Assembly: GCF_003568665.1 (NCBI RefSeq)
Contig: NZ_QXMH01000001.1
Coordinates: 248,001-312,000 of the forward strand
Length of the DNA stretch: 64,000 bases
Direction: 5' to 3'
Source of the DNA: Chitinophaga alhagiae
Lineage (GTDB): Bacteria > Bacteroidota > Bacteroidia > Chitinophagales > Chitinophagaceae
Part shown: piece after piece, positions 9,080 through 18,754 of the stretch
Numbering within the stretch: the first letter of the stretch is position 1
Layout of the letters: every line of letters begins with the position of its first letter
Made by a program: the position numbers and the translations under genes
The notes under the pieces: generated by a model
What the model saw: the letters and a program-made list of their open reading frames with translations, nothing else
Told to the model about the DNA's origin: nothing
Databases searched by the model: none

Positions 9080-10807
9080 CTACCGCTCCAGCACCGCCCA
9101 GGATGTTTCCCTGTATTTGGCCTGCAGCAGGTAAAAAGCCGTAGCGGAGAACAATGCAAAGATCAGCACCAGCCAGTTGGCGCTCAGGTAAATGCCGAAT
9201 ACCGGCTTGCCGCCGCGCAGCAAGGTGGTAGCATAATGCAGCAAGCCCAGCATACCGGGCACCATGAGCACCATCAGCCCCCTCAGAAAACCGCCCGCTC
9301 CCTGCTTGATATTGATCTCCGTAGCAAACGGCAGCTTGCGCAGGAACAGGAACGCAAAAATGATATTCACCAGCGCCACGTTCACCAGTCCCAGCAACAG
9401 GTCTGGCACTACGCCAACGCCCCATACCGCCAGTGAAAAAATGGCAATTACAATATAGAAAGGCAGGAAGAACTTCACAAAAGCGGCTTTGAACGCCCCC
9501 ATCAGCAGCGGCCCGGGCGCCTCTACCGGCGCCGCATAATATACCCACCCGGCCCTGAACTTGTCTGAGTACACCAGGTTGGTAATGGCGGTAATGAACA
9601 CGAAAGTGCTGCTATAGATCAGGATAACGAAGGCGTTGCCGGAAGATAATTGATCCCAGGCCGCTGCCGGGCTGGTGTGTTTGCCAGACAACAGGAAAAA
9701 CACAAAGTACACCAGCACATAGGCCAGCGAAGGGTACACCTTCAGCTTGAACTCCCGGCTGCGCCCGGTTACCAGCCATACCAGCTCAAAAGCCAGCTGC
9801 TCCTGCCGCCCGCGGGAAAACCACGCGGCCAGCCGCTTGTAAAGCGGCATACGGCCTGTTTGCGGCTGCCTGGCTACCTGTTTTTTAGCAGGCGGCGCTT
9901 CTCCCCCGCTACCGCTCAGCATGGCCAGCTTGCGGTTAAAACTGGGGGCAAACACCTTTACCACCAGCCACAGGCTCAACACCGGCACCGCCAGCGCCAG
10001 CGCTATGTACAGGAGCATCAGCCATGTGTAAGCACCCTGCGCCACCGCGGCATAAGCCGCCGCAAACCAGAAGCTGGGCGCCAGGTTCAGCAGCGGGTAA
10101 GCCCACAGGTCTATATCATCCAGGTGAAGGTTGCGGGTGAGCCGGGGCACCAGGTAGTACGTGGCAAATACGATGACAGAAAATATGATCTGAACGTAGT
10201 TGAGTATTTCCTTGAACCGTTCCGGGGTGGTCAGTTTCAGCGCCAGCAGGTACACCGCGTTGATCAGGAAAATGCACAGTACGCTGAGCAGGAACACCAG
10301 CGCCGCAAACCACAACACCACCACTCCCTGCGTTACGGCCAGCCATATAAAAGCCGGCAGCATCAGCGGCACCACTATTTTAGACACATGCACCATAATA
10401 TGCAGGATGCGGGACACTACCACCGTTTTGTCGTTCACCGGCTTGGGCAGTATCACAAAGTTGTCTTTCACGTCTATCAGCACGCTCGTAAAATCTGAAA
10501 TAAGGGTGATAGACAGCATCACGATGAACACGGAAAACCAGATGAACAGCTGCATCAGCGGGTTGCTGGAAAGGCTGAACACAAAAAGGTAAAAAACGCC
10601 CATCAGAAAAGAGATCAGCACCACGGCCAGGGAGCCGTATTTCTGCTCTTTCTTTTTCTGTTGCCGCATGTGGGTGTAGGCATTGGGCCGCCGGTCGTCC
10701 ATCTTCAGCTTTACGTCAAGGATGGCCATCAGTTGCGGTACGTTTACGCCCAGGCGTACCCAGAGCGGTTTAAAGAAGCCTACAACAGCCAGGAAGAACC
10801 TGTTCAT
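9080..10807 (-). CDS. ABC-2 type exporter, membrane subunit
   Basis: 575 residues with about twelve hydrophobic segments in two groups separated by a charged cytoplasmic stretch (around residues 295-340). It starts with ATG at 10807, and its first 4 bp overlap the end of the ATPase gene, so the two are translationally coupled. The pair forms a Bacteroidota export system of unknown cargo. The protein is long for a single ABC-2 permease, in line with large two-half permeases. No substrate hint from neighbours. Confidence 0.8.
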   Translation of the reverse strand: MNRFFLAVVGFFKPLWVRLGVNVPQLMAILDVKLKMDDRRPNAYTHMRQQKKKEQKYGSLAVVLISFLMGVFYLFVFSLSSNPLMQLFIWFSVFIVMLSITLISDFTSVLIDVKDNFVILPKPVNDKTVVVSRILHIMVHVSKIVVPLMLPAFIWLAVTQGVVVLWFAALVFLLSVLCIFLINAVYLLALKLTTPERFKEILNYVQIIFSVIVFATYYLVPRLTRNLHLDDIDLWAYPLLNLAPSFWFAAAYAAVAQGAYTWLMLLYIALALAVPVLSLWLVVKVFAPSFNRKLAMLSGSGGEAPPAKKQVARQPQTGRMPLYKRLAAWFSRGRQEQLAFELVWLVTGRSREFKLKVYPSLAYVLVYFVFFLLSGKHTSPAAAWDQLSSGNAFVILIYSSTFVFITAITNLVYSDKFRAGWVYYAAPVEAPGPLLMGAFKAAFVKFFLPFYIVIAIFSLAVWGVGVVPDLLLGLVNVALVNIIFAFLFLRKLPFATEINIKQGAGGFLRGLMVLMVPGMLGLLHYATTLLRGGKPVFGIYLSANWLVLIFALFSATAFYLLQAKYRETSWAVLER

Positions 10808-11577
10808 GTCCGTTCCGTTTTATGTACAAAGGCATCTGCCGCGCCAGACAAATTATGCTCGCCGGTGAGATGGGCAAATATTTTCTCCAGCGTATCGCCC
10901 TCGGACTGCTTCAGCTGTTCAAAAGTACCGTCTGCCACAATGCTGCCTTCGTTGATGAGCACGATCCGGTCAGACACTTTCTCCACCACGTCCATCATAT
11001 GCGAGCAATAGAAAATGGTTTTGCCTTCTTTTTTCAGCAGGGACAGGATCTCTTTTACCATGATCACCGCGTTGGCGTCAAGGCCGGAAAGCGGTTCGTC
11101 CAGCACTACGATCTGCGGGTCATGCAGCAGGCCGGAAATGATGAGCACTTTCTGCCGCATGCCTTTGGAGAAAGTATCCATCCGCTGGTCTTTATTTTCC
11201 AGCAGGCCAAAAGCGCCCAGCATGCGGGCAGCCCGCTCTTCGATCACAGCATCGTCCATCTGGTACAGTTTGCCGGTAAAAGAAAGGTATTCCATGGGCG
11301 TCAGCACATCATAGATCTCCGCATTTTCCGGCACATAGCCGATCAGGCCTTTGATGGTGAGCGTATCTGTACGCAGGTTGTGGCCCAGTACATTGACCTC
11401 TCCTTCAAAATCGCCCAGCAGGCCTATGAGTATTTTCACCGTGGTGGATTTGCCGGCGCCGTTGGGGCCAATATAGCCAATGATCTGCCCGGGAAACACA
11501 TCCAGGTTTATTCCTTTTAACACCTGTTTTTCTCCGTAGCGCTTTGTTAGGTCCCTGATGGAAATGATGGGCTGCAT
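10804..11577 (-). CDS. ABC transporter ATP-binding protein
   Basis: 257 residues from the ATG at 11577; a GTG two codons upstream is possible. Contains Walker A GPNGAGKST (about residues 37-45), the signature-like FSKGMRQKV, Walker B with VVLDEPLSGLD, and a switch His (YCSHMMD). The composition resembles ABC-2 export ATPases of the CcmA/NatA type. Overlaps the downstream permease gene by ATGA. Confidence 0.92.
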   Translation of the reverse strand: MQPIISIRDLTKRYGEKQVLKGINLDVFPGQIIGYIGPNGAGKSTTVKILIGLLGDFEGEVNVLGHNLRTDTLTIKGLIGYVPENAEIYDVLTPMEYLSFTGKLYQMDDAVIEERAARMLGAFGLLENKDQRMDTFSKGMRQKVLIISGLLHDPQIVVLDEPLSGLDANAVIMVKEILSLLKKEGKTIFYCSHMMDVVEKVSDRIVLINEGSIVADGTFEQLKQSEGDTLEKIFAHLTGEHNLSGAADAFVHKTERT

Positions 11578-11648
11578 ATGCACTGTTCCTCTGTTTTTAT
11601 AGGCCGGCCCACGCGGCCGGCTTGTGATTCAATCAATGTGGTCGTCCC

Positions 11649-12722
11649 TTATGGTTGCCAGCCAATGCGGTCACCGAATTTACCTAATCCCATCCATTGG
11701 TTCAAGGGCAGGTTGATGCCCAGGTGGTTCATGGCAGTAGCCTGCTGGTACCAGGCGCGGGCGTAGCGCAGCTGCAACTTGCTGACCGTAACGCCTACGC
11801 CCAGCGAAAAACCGCTGAGCCCCTGCCGGTTCAACATGGCCAGCTCCCTCCGGCGCAGGTGGTTGTAGGCGGCCGTCAGTTCTACGTAACGGCCTATGTC
11901 AAACTGCGCGGCCAGCACAAAATGCCGGAAAATATTATCGATGGCGCCGCCCCGCGCCCTTACCGTATCCCCGTTATCTATCACCACATTTTCTTCCAGC
12001 GCGGGGTCTGCATAACGGATATCGAACTGGTATACGTGGTGCAGGGTAGCGGAGAGCTGCAACGGCAGGTGCTGCAGGCGTTTGGATACGCCCACCTGCA
12101 GGTCAAAGGGCAGCGGTTCTTTTTCAGTGGCCGCATAGGCGCTCAGCTGCCCGCCCATGTTGCGCGCCACCAGGCCGGCCTGCCAGCCCTGCGCCGTATC
12201 CTGGTAGGCAATACCCACGTCTGCGGCCAGGCCGGAAGAGCGGTAGGTAAGGTACCGGGAGTGAATATATTTCAGCCCTACACCGTAGTACCATTTTTCA
12301 AGGTAGCGGCGGGAGGCGTTTACCTGCCATACAAAATCACTGGGGCTGAAAGTACCCAGCACATTGCCCGCCGCATCCGTATGCGTCATTTGCCCGTAAC
12401 CGGTAAATTGCAGGCTGGTGGCGAAGGTGGTGGCCAACGCCGCGTGGTGAAAGGCAAAGGCCACATGGCTGTAGCGGATACCGGCAAAGTAACCGGCGTA
12501 GTTCACCTGCAAATGCGTATGCATGGAAGGCCGCAGCAAGGCGGGGTTCAGCAGCGCCAGAGAAAGATCGTTCCCCTGCCGGCTCACGTTCACACCGCCT
12601 AAAGCCGTTATCTGCGGGGAGGCGGGCAAGTCAAGAAAAGCGTAGGTGTTTTTACCGCCCAGCACCTGGGCCCCGGCGGCAACCGGAAACAGCAGCAATA
12701 TGAGCAGGTAGCGAAGCGGCAA
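11649..12722 (-). CDS. porQ: Type IX secretion system protein PorQ
   Basis: 357 residues. Signal peptide ends AAGAQ, then LGGKNTYAFLDLPAS..ITALGGVNVS, the hallmark PorQ opening, followed by an outer-membrane beta-barrel rich in alternating aromatic residues. PorQ belongs to the type IX outer-membrane machinery that attaches or releases cargo proteins with C-terminal sorting domains. The only in-frame start that keeps the signal peptide is TTG at 12722; an ATG at 12729 is in another frame and a stop lies in frame at 12735-12737. Rare start codon may keep expression low. Confidence 0.85.
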   Translation of the reverse strand: MPLRYLLILLLFPVAAGAQVLGGKNTYAFLDLPASPQITALGGVNVSRQGNDLSLALLNPALLRPSMHTHLQVNYAGYFAGIRYSHVAFAFHHAALATTFATSLQFTGYGQMTHTDAAGNVLGTFSPSDFVWQVNASRRYLEKWYYGVGLKYIHSRYLTYRSSGLAADVGIAYQDTAQGWQAGLVARNMGGQLSAYAATEKEPLPFDLQVGVSKRLQHLPLQLSATLHHVYQFDIRYADPALEENVVIDNGDTVRARGGAIDNIFRHFVLAAQFDIGRYVELTAAYNHLRRRELAMLNRQGLSGFSLGVGVTVSKLQLRYARAWYQQATAMNHLGINLPLNQWMGLGKFGDRIGWQP

Positions 12723-12781
12723 TGGGCATGCGGATTAGGTGACCGGCGTTAAGGTACAAAAAAAGCATATATGTTTAGAAA

Positions 12782-12813
12782 GAATAAAGCCACCTGTAAC
12801 GGCGGCTTTATTC
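12782..12813 (-). terminator. Terminator downstream of lon
   Basis: Ten-base stem gaataaagcc/ggctttattc (12782-12791 with 12804-12813). On the minus strand it is followed by a T-rich stretch, 90 bp after the lon stop codon. Could also be bidirectional. Confidence 0.6.
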
Positions 12814-12899
12814 AAACCCTTAAACAATCAACATGCGCCCGCTTCTTGACGAAGCGAACTTTAGATACACCTGCTGCCAGGAATGACAGCTTGTGTTTC

Positions 12900-15302
12900 C
12901 TATCTCTTTAATAACGCTGTTTCCAGCACTTGGTTCATTTCTTTTACATAATGAAACTTCAAACCCTTGATATAATCAGGATTAATGTCGTTGATATCTT
13001 TTTCGTTCTGCCAGCAGAGGATGATCTCTTTAATGCCGGCGCGTTTGGCGGCCAGAATTTTTTCCTTGATGCCCCCTACCGGCAACACCTGCCCGCGCAG
13101 GGTGATCTCCCCCGTCATGGCCAGGTAAGGCCTTACCCGGCGGCCCGTGTAGGCGGAGGTGAGCGCGGTGAGCATGGTAATGCCGGCGCTGGGCCCGTCT
13201 TTCGGTACCGCGCCTTCCGGCACGTGCACGTGAATATTTCTGTCCCTGAACAATTTGGGATCTATTTTGTATTGGCCGGCATTGGCCTGTAGGTAGCTGA
13301 GGGCGGTTACCGCGGATTCTTTCATCACATTGCCGAGGTTACCCGTCAGCTTCAGTTCTCCCTTGCCTTCACTCAGGCTGGACTCTATGAACAGGATGTC
13401 TCCGCCCACGTACGTCCAGGCCAGGCCAACAGACACGCCGGGAGGATTGCCGGTTTTGTATATCTCGTTGCTGTAGCGGGTTTTGCCCAGGGCTTTTTCT
13501 ACCCGTTGTTCTGACACAGCGCCTTCCACCTTTACACCGGTGGCCACATCTTTGGCCAGCGAGCGCATGATGGCGGCAAACTGCCGGTCCAGCTCACGCA
13601 CGCCGCTCTCCCGCGTATAATTGGCAACTACTTTCTCTATCACTTTATTGGCAAAGGTGAACTTGCTGTCTTTCAGCCCGTGCGCATCCTTCTGTTTCGG
13701 GATAAGGTGGCGTTTGGCTATTTCTATTTTCTCTTCGACAGAATAACCGCTCAGGTCAATAACCTCCAGCCTGTCCCGCAGCGCCATGGGCACGTTGTTG
13801 ATGTTGTTGGCGGTGGCAATGAACAGTACCTTGCTCAGATCGTACTCCAGCTCCAGGTAATTGTCGTAAAACGTGCTGTTCTGCTCGGGGTCCAGCACTT
13901 CCAGCAGTGCGGATGCCGGATCTCCGCGGAAATCGTTGCCTATTTTGTCTATTTCGTCCAGTATCATCACCGGGTTGGACGATTTTACCTTGCGGATGGT
14001 TTGCAGTATGCGGCCGGCCATGGCGCCAATGTAGGTTTTCCGGTGGCCGCGTATCTCGCTCTCGTCATGCAGGCCGCCCAGGCTGAGCCGGGCGTATTTG
14101 CGGCCAATAGCATTGGCAATGGAACGGCCCAGGGAAGTTTTGCCAATGCCCGGAGGGCCTACAAAACACAGAATAGGCGATTTCATATCGCCTTTCAGCT
14201 TCAGCACCGCCAGGTATTCCAGTATACGGTCCTTGATGCGGTCCATGCCGTAATGATCTCCGTCCAGCACGGTTTTGGCCTTCTTCAGGTCATAACTGTC
14301 AAGCGTATATTCATTCCAGGGCAGGTCCAGCATCAGGTCAAGATGGTTGTATACCACCGAATAGTCCGGCGTGCTGGGGTGCATCCTTTCCAGTTTCTCA
14401 ATGCCTTTGCCAAACAGGTCTTTAGCAGCGTCCGGCCACTTTTTCAGTTCCGCCTTGCGCTGCATTTCCTTGATCTCCCGGTCATTCGAATCCCCGCCCA
14501 GCTCTTCCTTGATAGACTTCATCTGCTGCTGCAGGAAGTATTCCCGCTGCTGCTTGTCCAGGTCTGCCTTGGTTTTGTTGTTGATCTTGTTTTTCAGCTC
14601 CGCCAGCTGCAGTTCCACCTGCAGCAGCTTCATCAGCAATTCCGCCCTTATGCGCAGGTTGTTGATCTCCAGCAGTTGCTGTTTCTCTTTCAGGTCGCTG
14701 TTCAGGTTGGAAGACACAAAGTGAATGAGGAAAGGCGCGTTCTCTATGTTTTTGAGAATGATGCTGGCTTCCGAGGGGATGTTGGGAGACAGCTGGATGA
14801 TCTGCCCCGCCAGGTCCTTGATGGAAGAAACATAGGCGTCAAACTCGGAGTCGTTCTCGTCCAGCTGGTCTTCCAGCAGTTCGTAACTGGCCTTGAAATA
14901 GGGGTCTTCCGTCAGTATGGCCTTTATCTTGAAACGCCGGCGGCCCTGTATGATGATGGTGGTGCCGCCATCCGGCATTTTGATGAGTTTCACAATTTTT
15001 GCTACCGTGCCTACATCTGTCAGGTCAGCTACCCCGGGCTCTTCCACGTTACTGTCTTTTTGCGCTACCACACCAATCATTTTGTCAGTCTTGTATGCGT
15101 CATTTACCGCCTTGATGGACTTGTCACGCCCTACTGTAATGGGCAAAACCACCCCGGGGAAAAGCACCGTATTTCTCAGGGGCAGCAGCGCCAGTTCCTC
15201 CGGTATCTTCTCTTCCTCCTGCCCTTCGCCATCTTCATTCAAAGGTATAATTGGCATAAACTCCATCTCCTCCTCGTTATTGCTCAAAAAAAATGTATTC
15301 AT
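12900..15302 (-). CDS. lon: ATP-dependent protease Lon (endopeptidase La)
   Basis: 800 residues, full-length LonA. N-terminal substrate-binding domain from about residue 35 ([16 protein letters not shown]), coiled middle, AAA+ module with Walker [10 protein letters not shown] near 382-390 and Walker [10 protein letters not shown], then the serine-lysine protease domain with GPSAGIT (Ser about 705) and GGIKEKI (Lys about 748). It degrades misfolded and short-lived proteins in the cytoplasm. Acidic N-terminal extension of about 30 residues precedes the LonA domain. Single gene with its own terminator. Confidence 0.97.
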   Translation of the reverse strand: MNTFFLSNNEEEMEFMPIIPLNEDGEGQEEEKIPEELALLPLRNTVLFPGVVLPITVGRDKSIKAVNDAYKTDKMIGVVAQKDSNVEEPGVADLTDVGTVAKIVKLIKMPDGGTTIIIQGRRRFKIKAILTEDPYFKASYELLEDQLDENDSEFDAYVSSIKDLAGQIIQLSPNIPSEASIILKNIENAPFLIHFVSSNLNSDLKEKQQLLEINNLRIRAELLMKLLQVELQLAELKNKINNKTKADLDKQQREYFLQQQMKSIKEELGGDSNDREIKEMQRKAELKKWPDAAKDLFGKGIEKLERMHPSTPDYSVVYNHLDLMLDLPWNEYTLDSYDLKKAKTVLDGDHYGMDRIKDRILEYLAVLKLKGDMKSPILCFVGPPGIGKTSLGRSIANAIGRKYARLSLGGLHDESEIRGHRKTYIGAMAGRILQTIRKVKSSNPVMILDEIDKIGNDFRGDPASALLEVLDPEQNSTFYDNYLELEYDLSKVLFIATANNINNVPMALRDRLEVIDLSGYSVEEKIEIAKRHLIPKQKDAHGLKDSKFTFANKVIEKVVANYTRESGVRELDRQFAAIMRSLAKDVATGVKVEGAVSEQRVEKALGKTRYSNEIYKTGNPPGVSVGLAWTYVGGDILFIESSLSEGKGELKLTGNLGNVMKESAVTALSYLQANAGQYKIDPKLFRDRNIHVHVPEGAVPKDGPSAGITMLTALTSAYTGRRVRPYLAMTGEITLRGQVLPVGGIKEKILAAKRAGIKEIILCWQNEKDINDINPDYIKGLKFHYVKEMNQVLETALLKR

Positions 15303-15412
15303 TTGTCAGTTTTAAGTGCGGGGACAATATGGCAGGCCCTTCCTGCAAAATCTCCCCAGTTTGATAGTATACCTATATAGTCAACTTTGATGCCATGCTG
15401 AAAGGTATAAAA

Positions 15413-15443
15413 AAAAGGATACCCGGAAAACGGATATCCTTTT
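15413..15443 (-). terminator. Terminator of the outer-membrane barrel gene
   Basis: On the minus strand a stem of about 12 pairs (15431-15443 with 15413-15425, one mismatch) runs into T8 (A-run at 15409-15416 on the plus strand), directly after the stop at 15473. Confidence 0.75.
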
Positions 15444-15472
15444 CAACAGATGCAGGATAACAAAAGTTATTG

Positions 15473-16087
15473 CTAGAGCGTAATACCAACGCCTAACTGG
15501 ATGGCCTGGTTTTTCCAGGTATCCGGATTTACGGCATTGGAAGCGGTTACATCGCTAACGTTGGAAAGGCCGATCACGTAGCGCGCGCTGATGTTAACAA
15601 TGGGCAACTGCAGCCAGAGGCCGCCCACGGCCGAAAAGTCGCCTGATTTAAAGGCTTCTTTCCCTTCCTGGAACACATTTTTCTTTTTGCTGGTGAGAAT
15701 GCTGAACTGTGGCCCTACCTGCAGTTTGAAGCGGGGAGAACCGAGGTCAATGTTGGCCAGCACCGGAATGCTCAGGTAATTGAGATTGGGCTTGTTCTCT
15801 TTCAGGTTCTGAAATTCATTGTCTGCCTCAAACTCGGCGGTATTTTTTACTTCAGCTTTTGAAGTGGAGAACACCACTTCCGGCTGTATACCGAAACCTT
15901 TTACCAGGTTGATCTGGGCAAAGCCGCCCAGGTGGTAGCCGAGTTTGAAACTTTCGTCGTAACCGGTACCATCTATTTTACCGAGGTTCGCACCTCCTTT
16001 AATACCAAATCGGATCATCTTTTGAGCACTAACGGTGGATACGGTGGCGCAGGTAATGACTGCCAAGGCGAAAAACAGTTTTTTCAT
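15473..16087 (-). CDS. Outer-membrane beta-barrel protein (PorT/porin-like)
   Basis: 204 residues from the ATG at 16087, chosen because it starts the signal peptide MKKLFFALAVITC..VSAQ; upstream in-frame codons have no protein-like character. The mature part is a small barrel of the type found in many Bacteroidota proteins (GIKGGANLGKIDG, LGGFAQINLVKGFGIQPEVVFS, alternating strands, C-terminal IQLGVGITL). Role unknown: structural porin-like or sensor partner. A purine-rich AAGGAG lies about 24 bp upstream of the start on the minus strand, too far for a normal ribosome site. Confidence 0.8.
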   Translation of the reverse strand: MKKLFFALAVITCATVSTVSAQKMIRFGIKGGANLGKIDGTGYDESFKLGYHLGGFAQINLVKGFGIQPEVVFSTSKAEVKNTAEFEADNEFQNLKENKPNLNYLSIPVLANIDLGSPRFKLQVGPQFSILTSKKKNVFQEGKEAFKSGDFSAVGGLWLQLPIVNISARYVIGLSNVSDVTASNAVNPDTWKNQAIQLGVGITL

Positions 16088-16205
16088 ATTTGATTTGTTT
16101 AGTGTTAAGCTCCTTAATTTATCTTGATAATGAATACATTCCACATGTAAGACGCAGGAAAAACCTGCTCCCCCTACACGCAAGTGCAAAATCCATGCTA
16201 GATAC

Positions 16206-17150
16206 TTATAACGTAACGCTGACGCTGGCGGTAAAGTACCCCGTCAGCCCGGTATCGCCGCCCTGCAGCAGCTTGAAAACGGTATAGGAGGGAGAAACGG
16301 CCACCTTGCCGATCAGGTAGGAAATACGCACGCCCAGGTCTACCGCCCTGGGCCGGAAACCAGTATTGTCACTCACCGTTATTTCCTCTTCTTCCTGCTG
16401 CGGCCGCCCCTGGTTGCCTCTTTTTCTGTTGTTCCGCTTTTCGATCATTTTGGAACGGGATACATATTTGGTGCTTTTGAGGTTGCTGTAATAATTGGCC
16501 GTGCCCATGGTAAAGGAAGCTACCGGCATAATAAGGATGGCATCGTCTGCCTTCAGCAGGTCCATGTAGATAAATGAATGCCGCACATCCGCAATAATAT
16601 TGAAATCGCTGCCGGTAATGGTGCGTTCTGCTCCCTGGGAAAGCTTTTCCCGGTACTTGCCCCAGCCAAGGTCAAGGCTCAGGCCCGGCTCCAGCCACCA
16701 CTTGCGGTAAAAGAAATAGGCAAAGGCCTCATTGGTAATAGGCGTAGCGGGAATGTCCGAAGAATCCGCATAAAAATAACGCGTATAGGAAATACCGGTC
16801 AGGAAGTGGCGGTTCTTCGTATAGTCGTACCCGGCGCTGAGGTCCATCTCGAACCAGGGCTTGCGCTCCGCGTTCAGCAGGTAGTAGGCATACGCTGAGG
16901 CAAAGAGGCCGCTTTTGTGGTTGTAAGACAGGTTGGGGGAAAGAAAAGGCTTCATGGTAATGGGGCGGAACGGGTCTGTGGATTTGCCGCCGTAGGCCGG
17001 GTTGTTGCCAAAGCCCAGGCCTATCACCACTTCGCTCACCGCTTCCCGGTTCAGCAGGGAATCCAGTTGCCTTTCCAGGTCTGCCAACGACTGGCCGGCA
17101 GCCGGGCGGGCAGCACAAAGGAGCAGCAAAAAAATGATATGGTATCGCAT
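16206..17150 (-). CDS. Secreted outer-membrane barrel, unknown function
   Basis: 314 residues from the ATG at 17150; a GTG two codons earlier is possible. Signal peptide ends PAAGQS. The rest alternates hydrophobic and polar residues with many Tyr/Trp/Phe (for example YYLLNAERKPWFEMDLSAGYDYTKN), as in a 12-14 strand barrel. A charged loop near residues 235-262 is rich in Lys/Arg then four Glu. I recognise no named family. Its promoter region is shared with the terminator of the phosphoesterase gene upstream. Confidence 0.7.
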   Translation of the reverse strand: MRYHIIFLLLLCAARPAAGQSLADLERQLDSLLNREAVSEVVIGLGFGNNPAYGGKSTDPFRPITMKPFLSPNLSYNHKSGLFASAYAYYLLNAERKPWFEMDLSAGYDYTKNRHFLTGISYTRYFYADSSDIPATPITNEAFAYFFYRKWWLEPGLSLDLGWGKYREKLSQGAERTITGSDFNIIADVRHSFIYMDLLKADDAILIMPVASFTMGTANYYSNLKSTKYVSRSKMIEKRNNRKRGNQGRPQQEEEEITVSDNTGFRPRAVDLGVRISYLIGKVAVSPSYTVFKLLQGGDTGLTGYFTASVSVTL

Positions 17151-17182
17151 AAACACGCCCTTGGGCCGCCTGCAAGATAAAC

Positions 17183-17218
17183 AAAAAAACGGCCGGCCGC
17201 TGTGGCAACCGGCCGTTT
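17183..17218 (-). terminator. Terminator of the metallophosphoesterase gene
   Basis: Perfect 10-bp stem AAACGGCCGG/CCGGCCGTTT (17187-17196 with 17209-17218), followed on the minus strand by T7. Confidence 0.85.
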
Positions 17219-17231
17219 CCTGTATAGCTGT

Positions 17232-18512
17232 TTACACCAGTTCTATAACGGTTATTTCTGGCATAATGCCTACCCTGCCCGGGTACCCGAGGAAGCCGTA
17301 CCCGCGGTTTACGTAGAGGCTCTGCTTCCCGTCCTGGTACAGGCCCGCCCATTGTTTGTAAATGTACTGGGCGGGGCTCCATTTGAGGAAGGGGATTTCC
17401 ACGCCAAACTGCATGCCGTGGGTGTGGCCGGCCAGCATGAGGTCAATGTCCGGGTAGCTTTGCCGTACCTGTCCGTCCCAGTGCGTCGGGTCATGGGAGA
17501 GCAATATCTTGAAAGGTATTTCCCCGCTGCCGGCGTAAGCGGCGGCCAGGTCTCCCTTCCGGGGAAAGCGCGGGTTGGCGCTCCAGTTCTCCACCCCCAG
17601 CAGGGCTATTTTTTCGCCGTTCCTTTCCAGTACGGCATGCTCGTTCATCAGCAGTTTCCAGCCCATTTGCCCGTGAATGGCCTTGAGGCGTTCCAGGTTT
17701 TTGATCTTCATGTCGCTATGGCGGTTGGCATCATAGTCCGGCCAGGGGAAATAATCCCCATAGTCGTGGTTGCCCAGGGTAGAATAGACCCCGTATGGCG
17801 CCTTTATTTCACTGAATACGGAAATATAATCTTCCATTTCGTCCGCCCGGTCGTTCACCAGGTCTCCGGTAAACACCACCAGGTCCGGCTGCTGGGCGCG
17901 TATCAGCTCAATGCCCCGCATCACGGCCTGTTTGTCTGTGAAGCTGCCGGAGTGTACGTCTGATATCTGCACTATTTTGAGGCCCTTGAAGGCTTCGGGC
18001 AGGTTTTTAAAGGTGAGCCTGATCTTGCGCACATGGTAGTTGTACTTGTTGCTGAGGCCGTACAACAGGGTGCCCAGCATGGTGCCGCCCAGCAGGAGGC
18101 CTGTTTTCATGAGAAACTGGGAACGGGAGATGCCCTCCACTTCGCGGTTGCCTTCTACGGCGGCCACGGCCGGCGCGGAGCGCATTTTTTCCACGATCCA
18201 CATAATGGCACGGCGCCCGTCGTCAGCCAGGAGGAACACGATCACCAGGGCTTTGGCAAAAAACAGCCCGAAGGCGAAGGTGAGGTAATAGGAGCGGGCC
18301 AGCATGAACTTTTCCCAGGGAATGCGGGAATAGAATACAATGGAAGCCAGTACAACAGCGGAAGTAAGCCAATACAGGCTGAAAACGATGGTCCTCCATT
18401 TAGGGGAGGCTGCCGCCATCATGGAACGGATAGCTACAAACACGTAGGCATCCATGGCTACCATAATGACTATCAGTATGATAGAAGATAAAAGACCGGG
18501 TCCTGCACGCAT
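17232..18512 (-). CDS. Membrane-anchored metallophosphoesterase
   Basis: 426 residues. Four hydrophobic segments in residues 1-150 are followed by a calcineurin-like phosphoesterase domain: ISDVHSGSF (about 190), FTGDLVND, LGNHDYGDY, LSHDPTHWD and LAGHTHGMQFG supply the Asp, Asn and His ligands of a two-metal centre. It resembles YkuE/TMPPE-type enzymes, some of which act on lipid or nucleotide pyrophosphates; the substrate here is unknown. The catalytic domain sits next to the last membrane segment. Monocistronic by its terminator. Confidence 0.88.
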   Translation of the reverse strand: MRAGPGLLSSIILIVIMVAMDAYVFVAIRSMMAAASPKWRTIVFSLYWLTSAVVLASIVFYSRIPWEKFMLARSYYLTFAFGLFFAKALVIVFLLADDGRRAIMWIVEKMRSAPAVAAVEGNREVEGISRSQFLMKTGLLLGGTMLGTLLYGLSNKYNYHVRKIRLTFKNLPEAFKGLKIVQISDVHSGSFTDKQAVMRGIELIRAQQPDLVVFTGDLVNDRADEMEDYISVFSEIKAPYGVYSTLGNHDYGDYFPWPDYDANRHSDMKIKNLERLKAIHGQMGWKLLMNEHAVLERNGEKIALLGVENWSANPRFPRKGDLAAAYAGSGEIPFKILLSHDPTHWDGQVRQSYPDIDLMLAGHTHGMQFGVEIPFLKWSPAQYIYKQWAGLYQDGKQSLYVNRGYGFLGYPGRVGIMPEITVIELV

Positions 18513-18713
18513 AACAATTTATCAATCAATGGTTTTTAAAAAAATGGAACAGCAAATTTACCACAATCCGGGCGGTTGGGGCCTTTTTGCTGCCTTTGTA
18601 GACGATCATGTGACTGAAAAATTGCAAAACGGCGAAAAAAACCGCTACTTTTCCCCAAAAACCGGTGTGAATAAATAAATGGAGGGCTTGCCCCATATTT
18701 TAGCTATTCGTTG

Positions 18714-18721
18714 TATTTTTG
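18714..18721 (+). promoter_or_regulatory. -7 box of the UPF0173 gene
   Basis: TATTTTTG fits TANNTTTG and lies 33 bp before the ATG at 18755. A TTG at 18688-18690 is 23 bp upstream, slightly too far for a good -33 element. Confidence 0.4.
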
Positions 18722-18754
18722 TCCGATTCAGTTATTATAATATATTATTGCGAT

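Noticed and set aside
11602..11621. GGCCGGC hairpin between the ABC ATPase gene and porQ as a terminator
   Set aside because: The arms are short and the following bases on the minus strand are A-rich, not T-rich, so it does not meet the terminator pattern for porQ.
18544..18678. Possible 44-residue frame between the phosphoesterase gene and the UPF0173 gene
   Set aside because: No ribosome site, no promoter close to it and no recognisable motif; it may be ordinary spacer.
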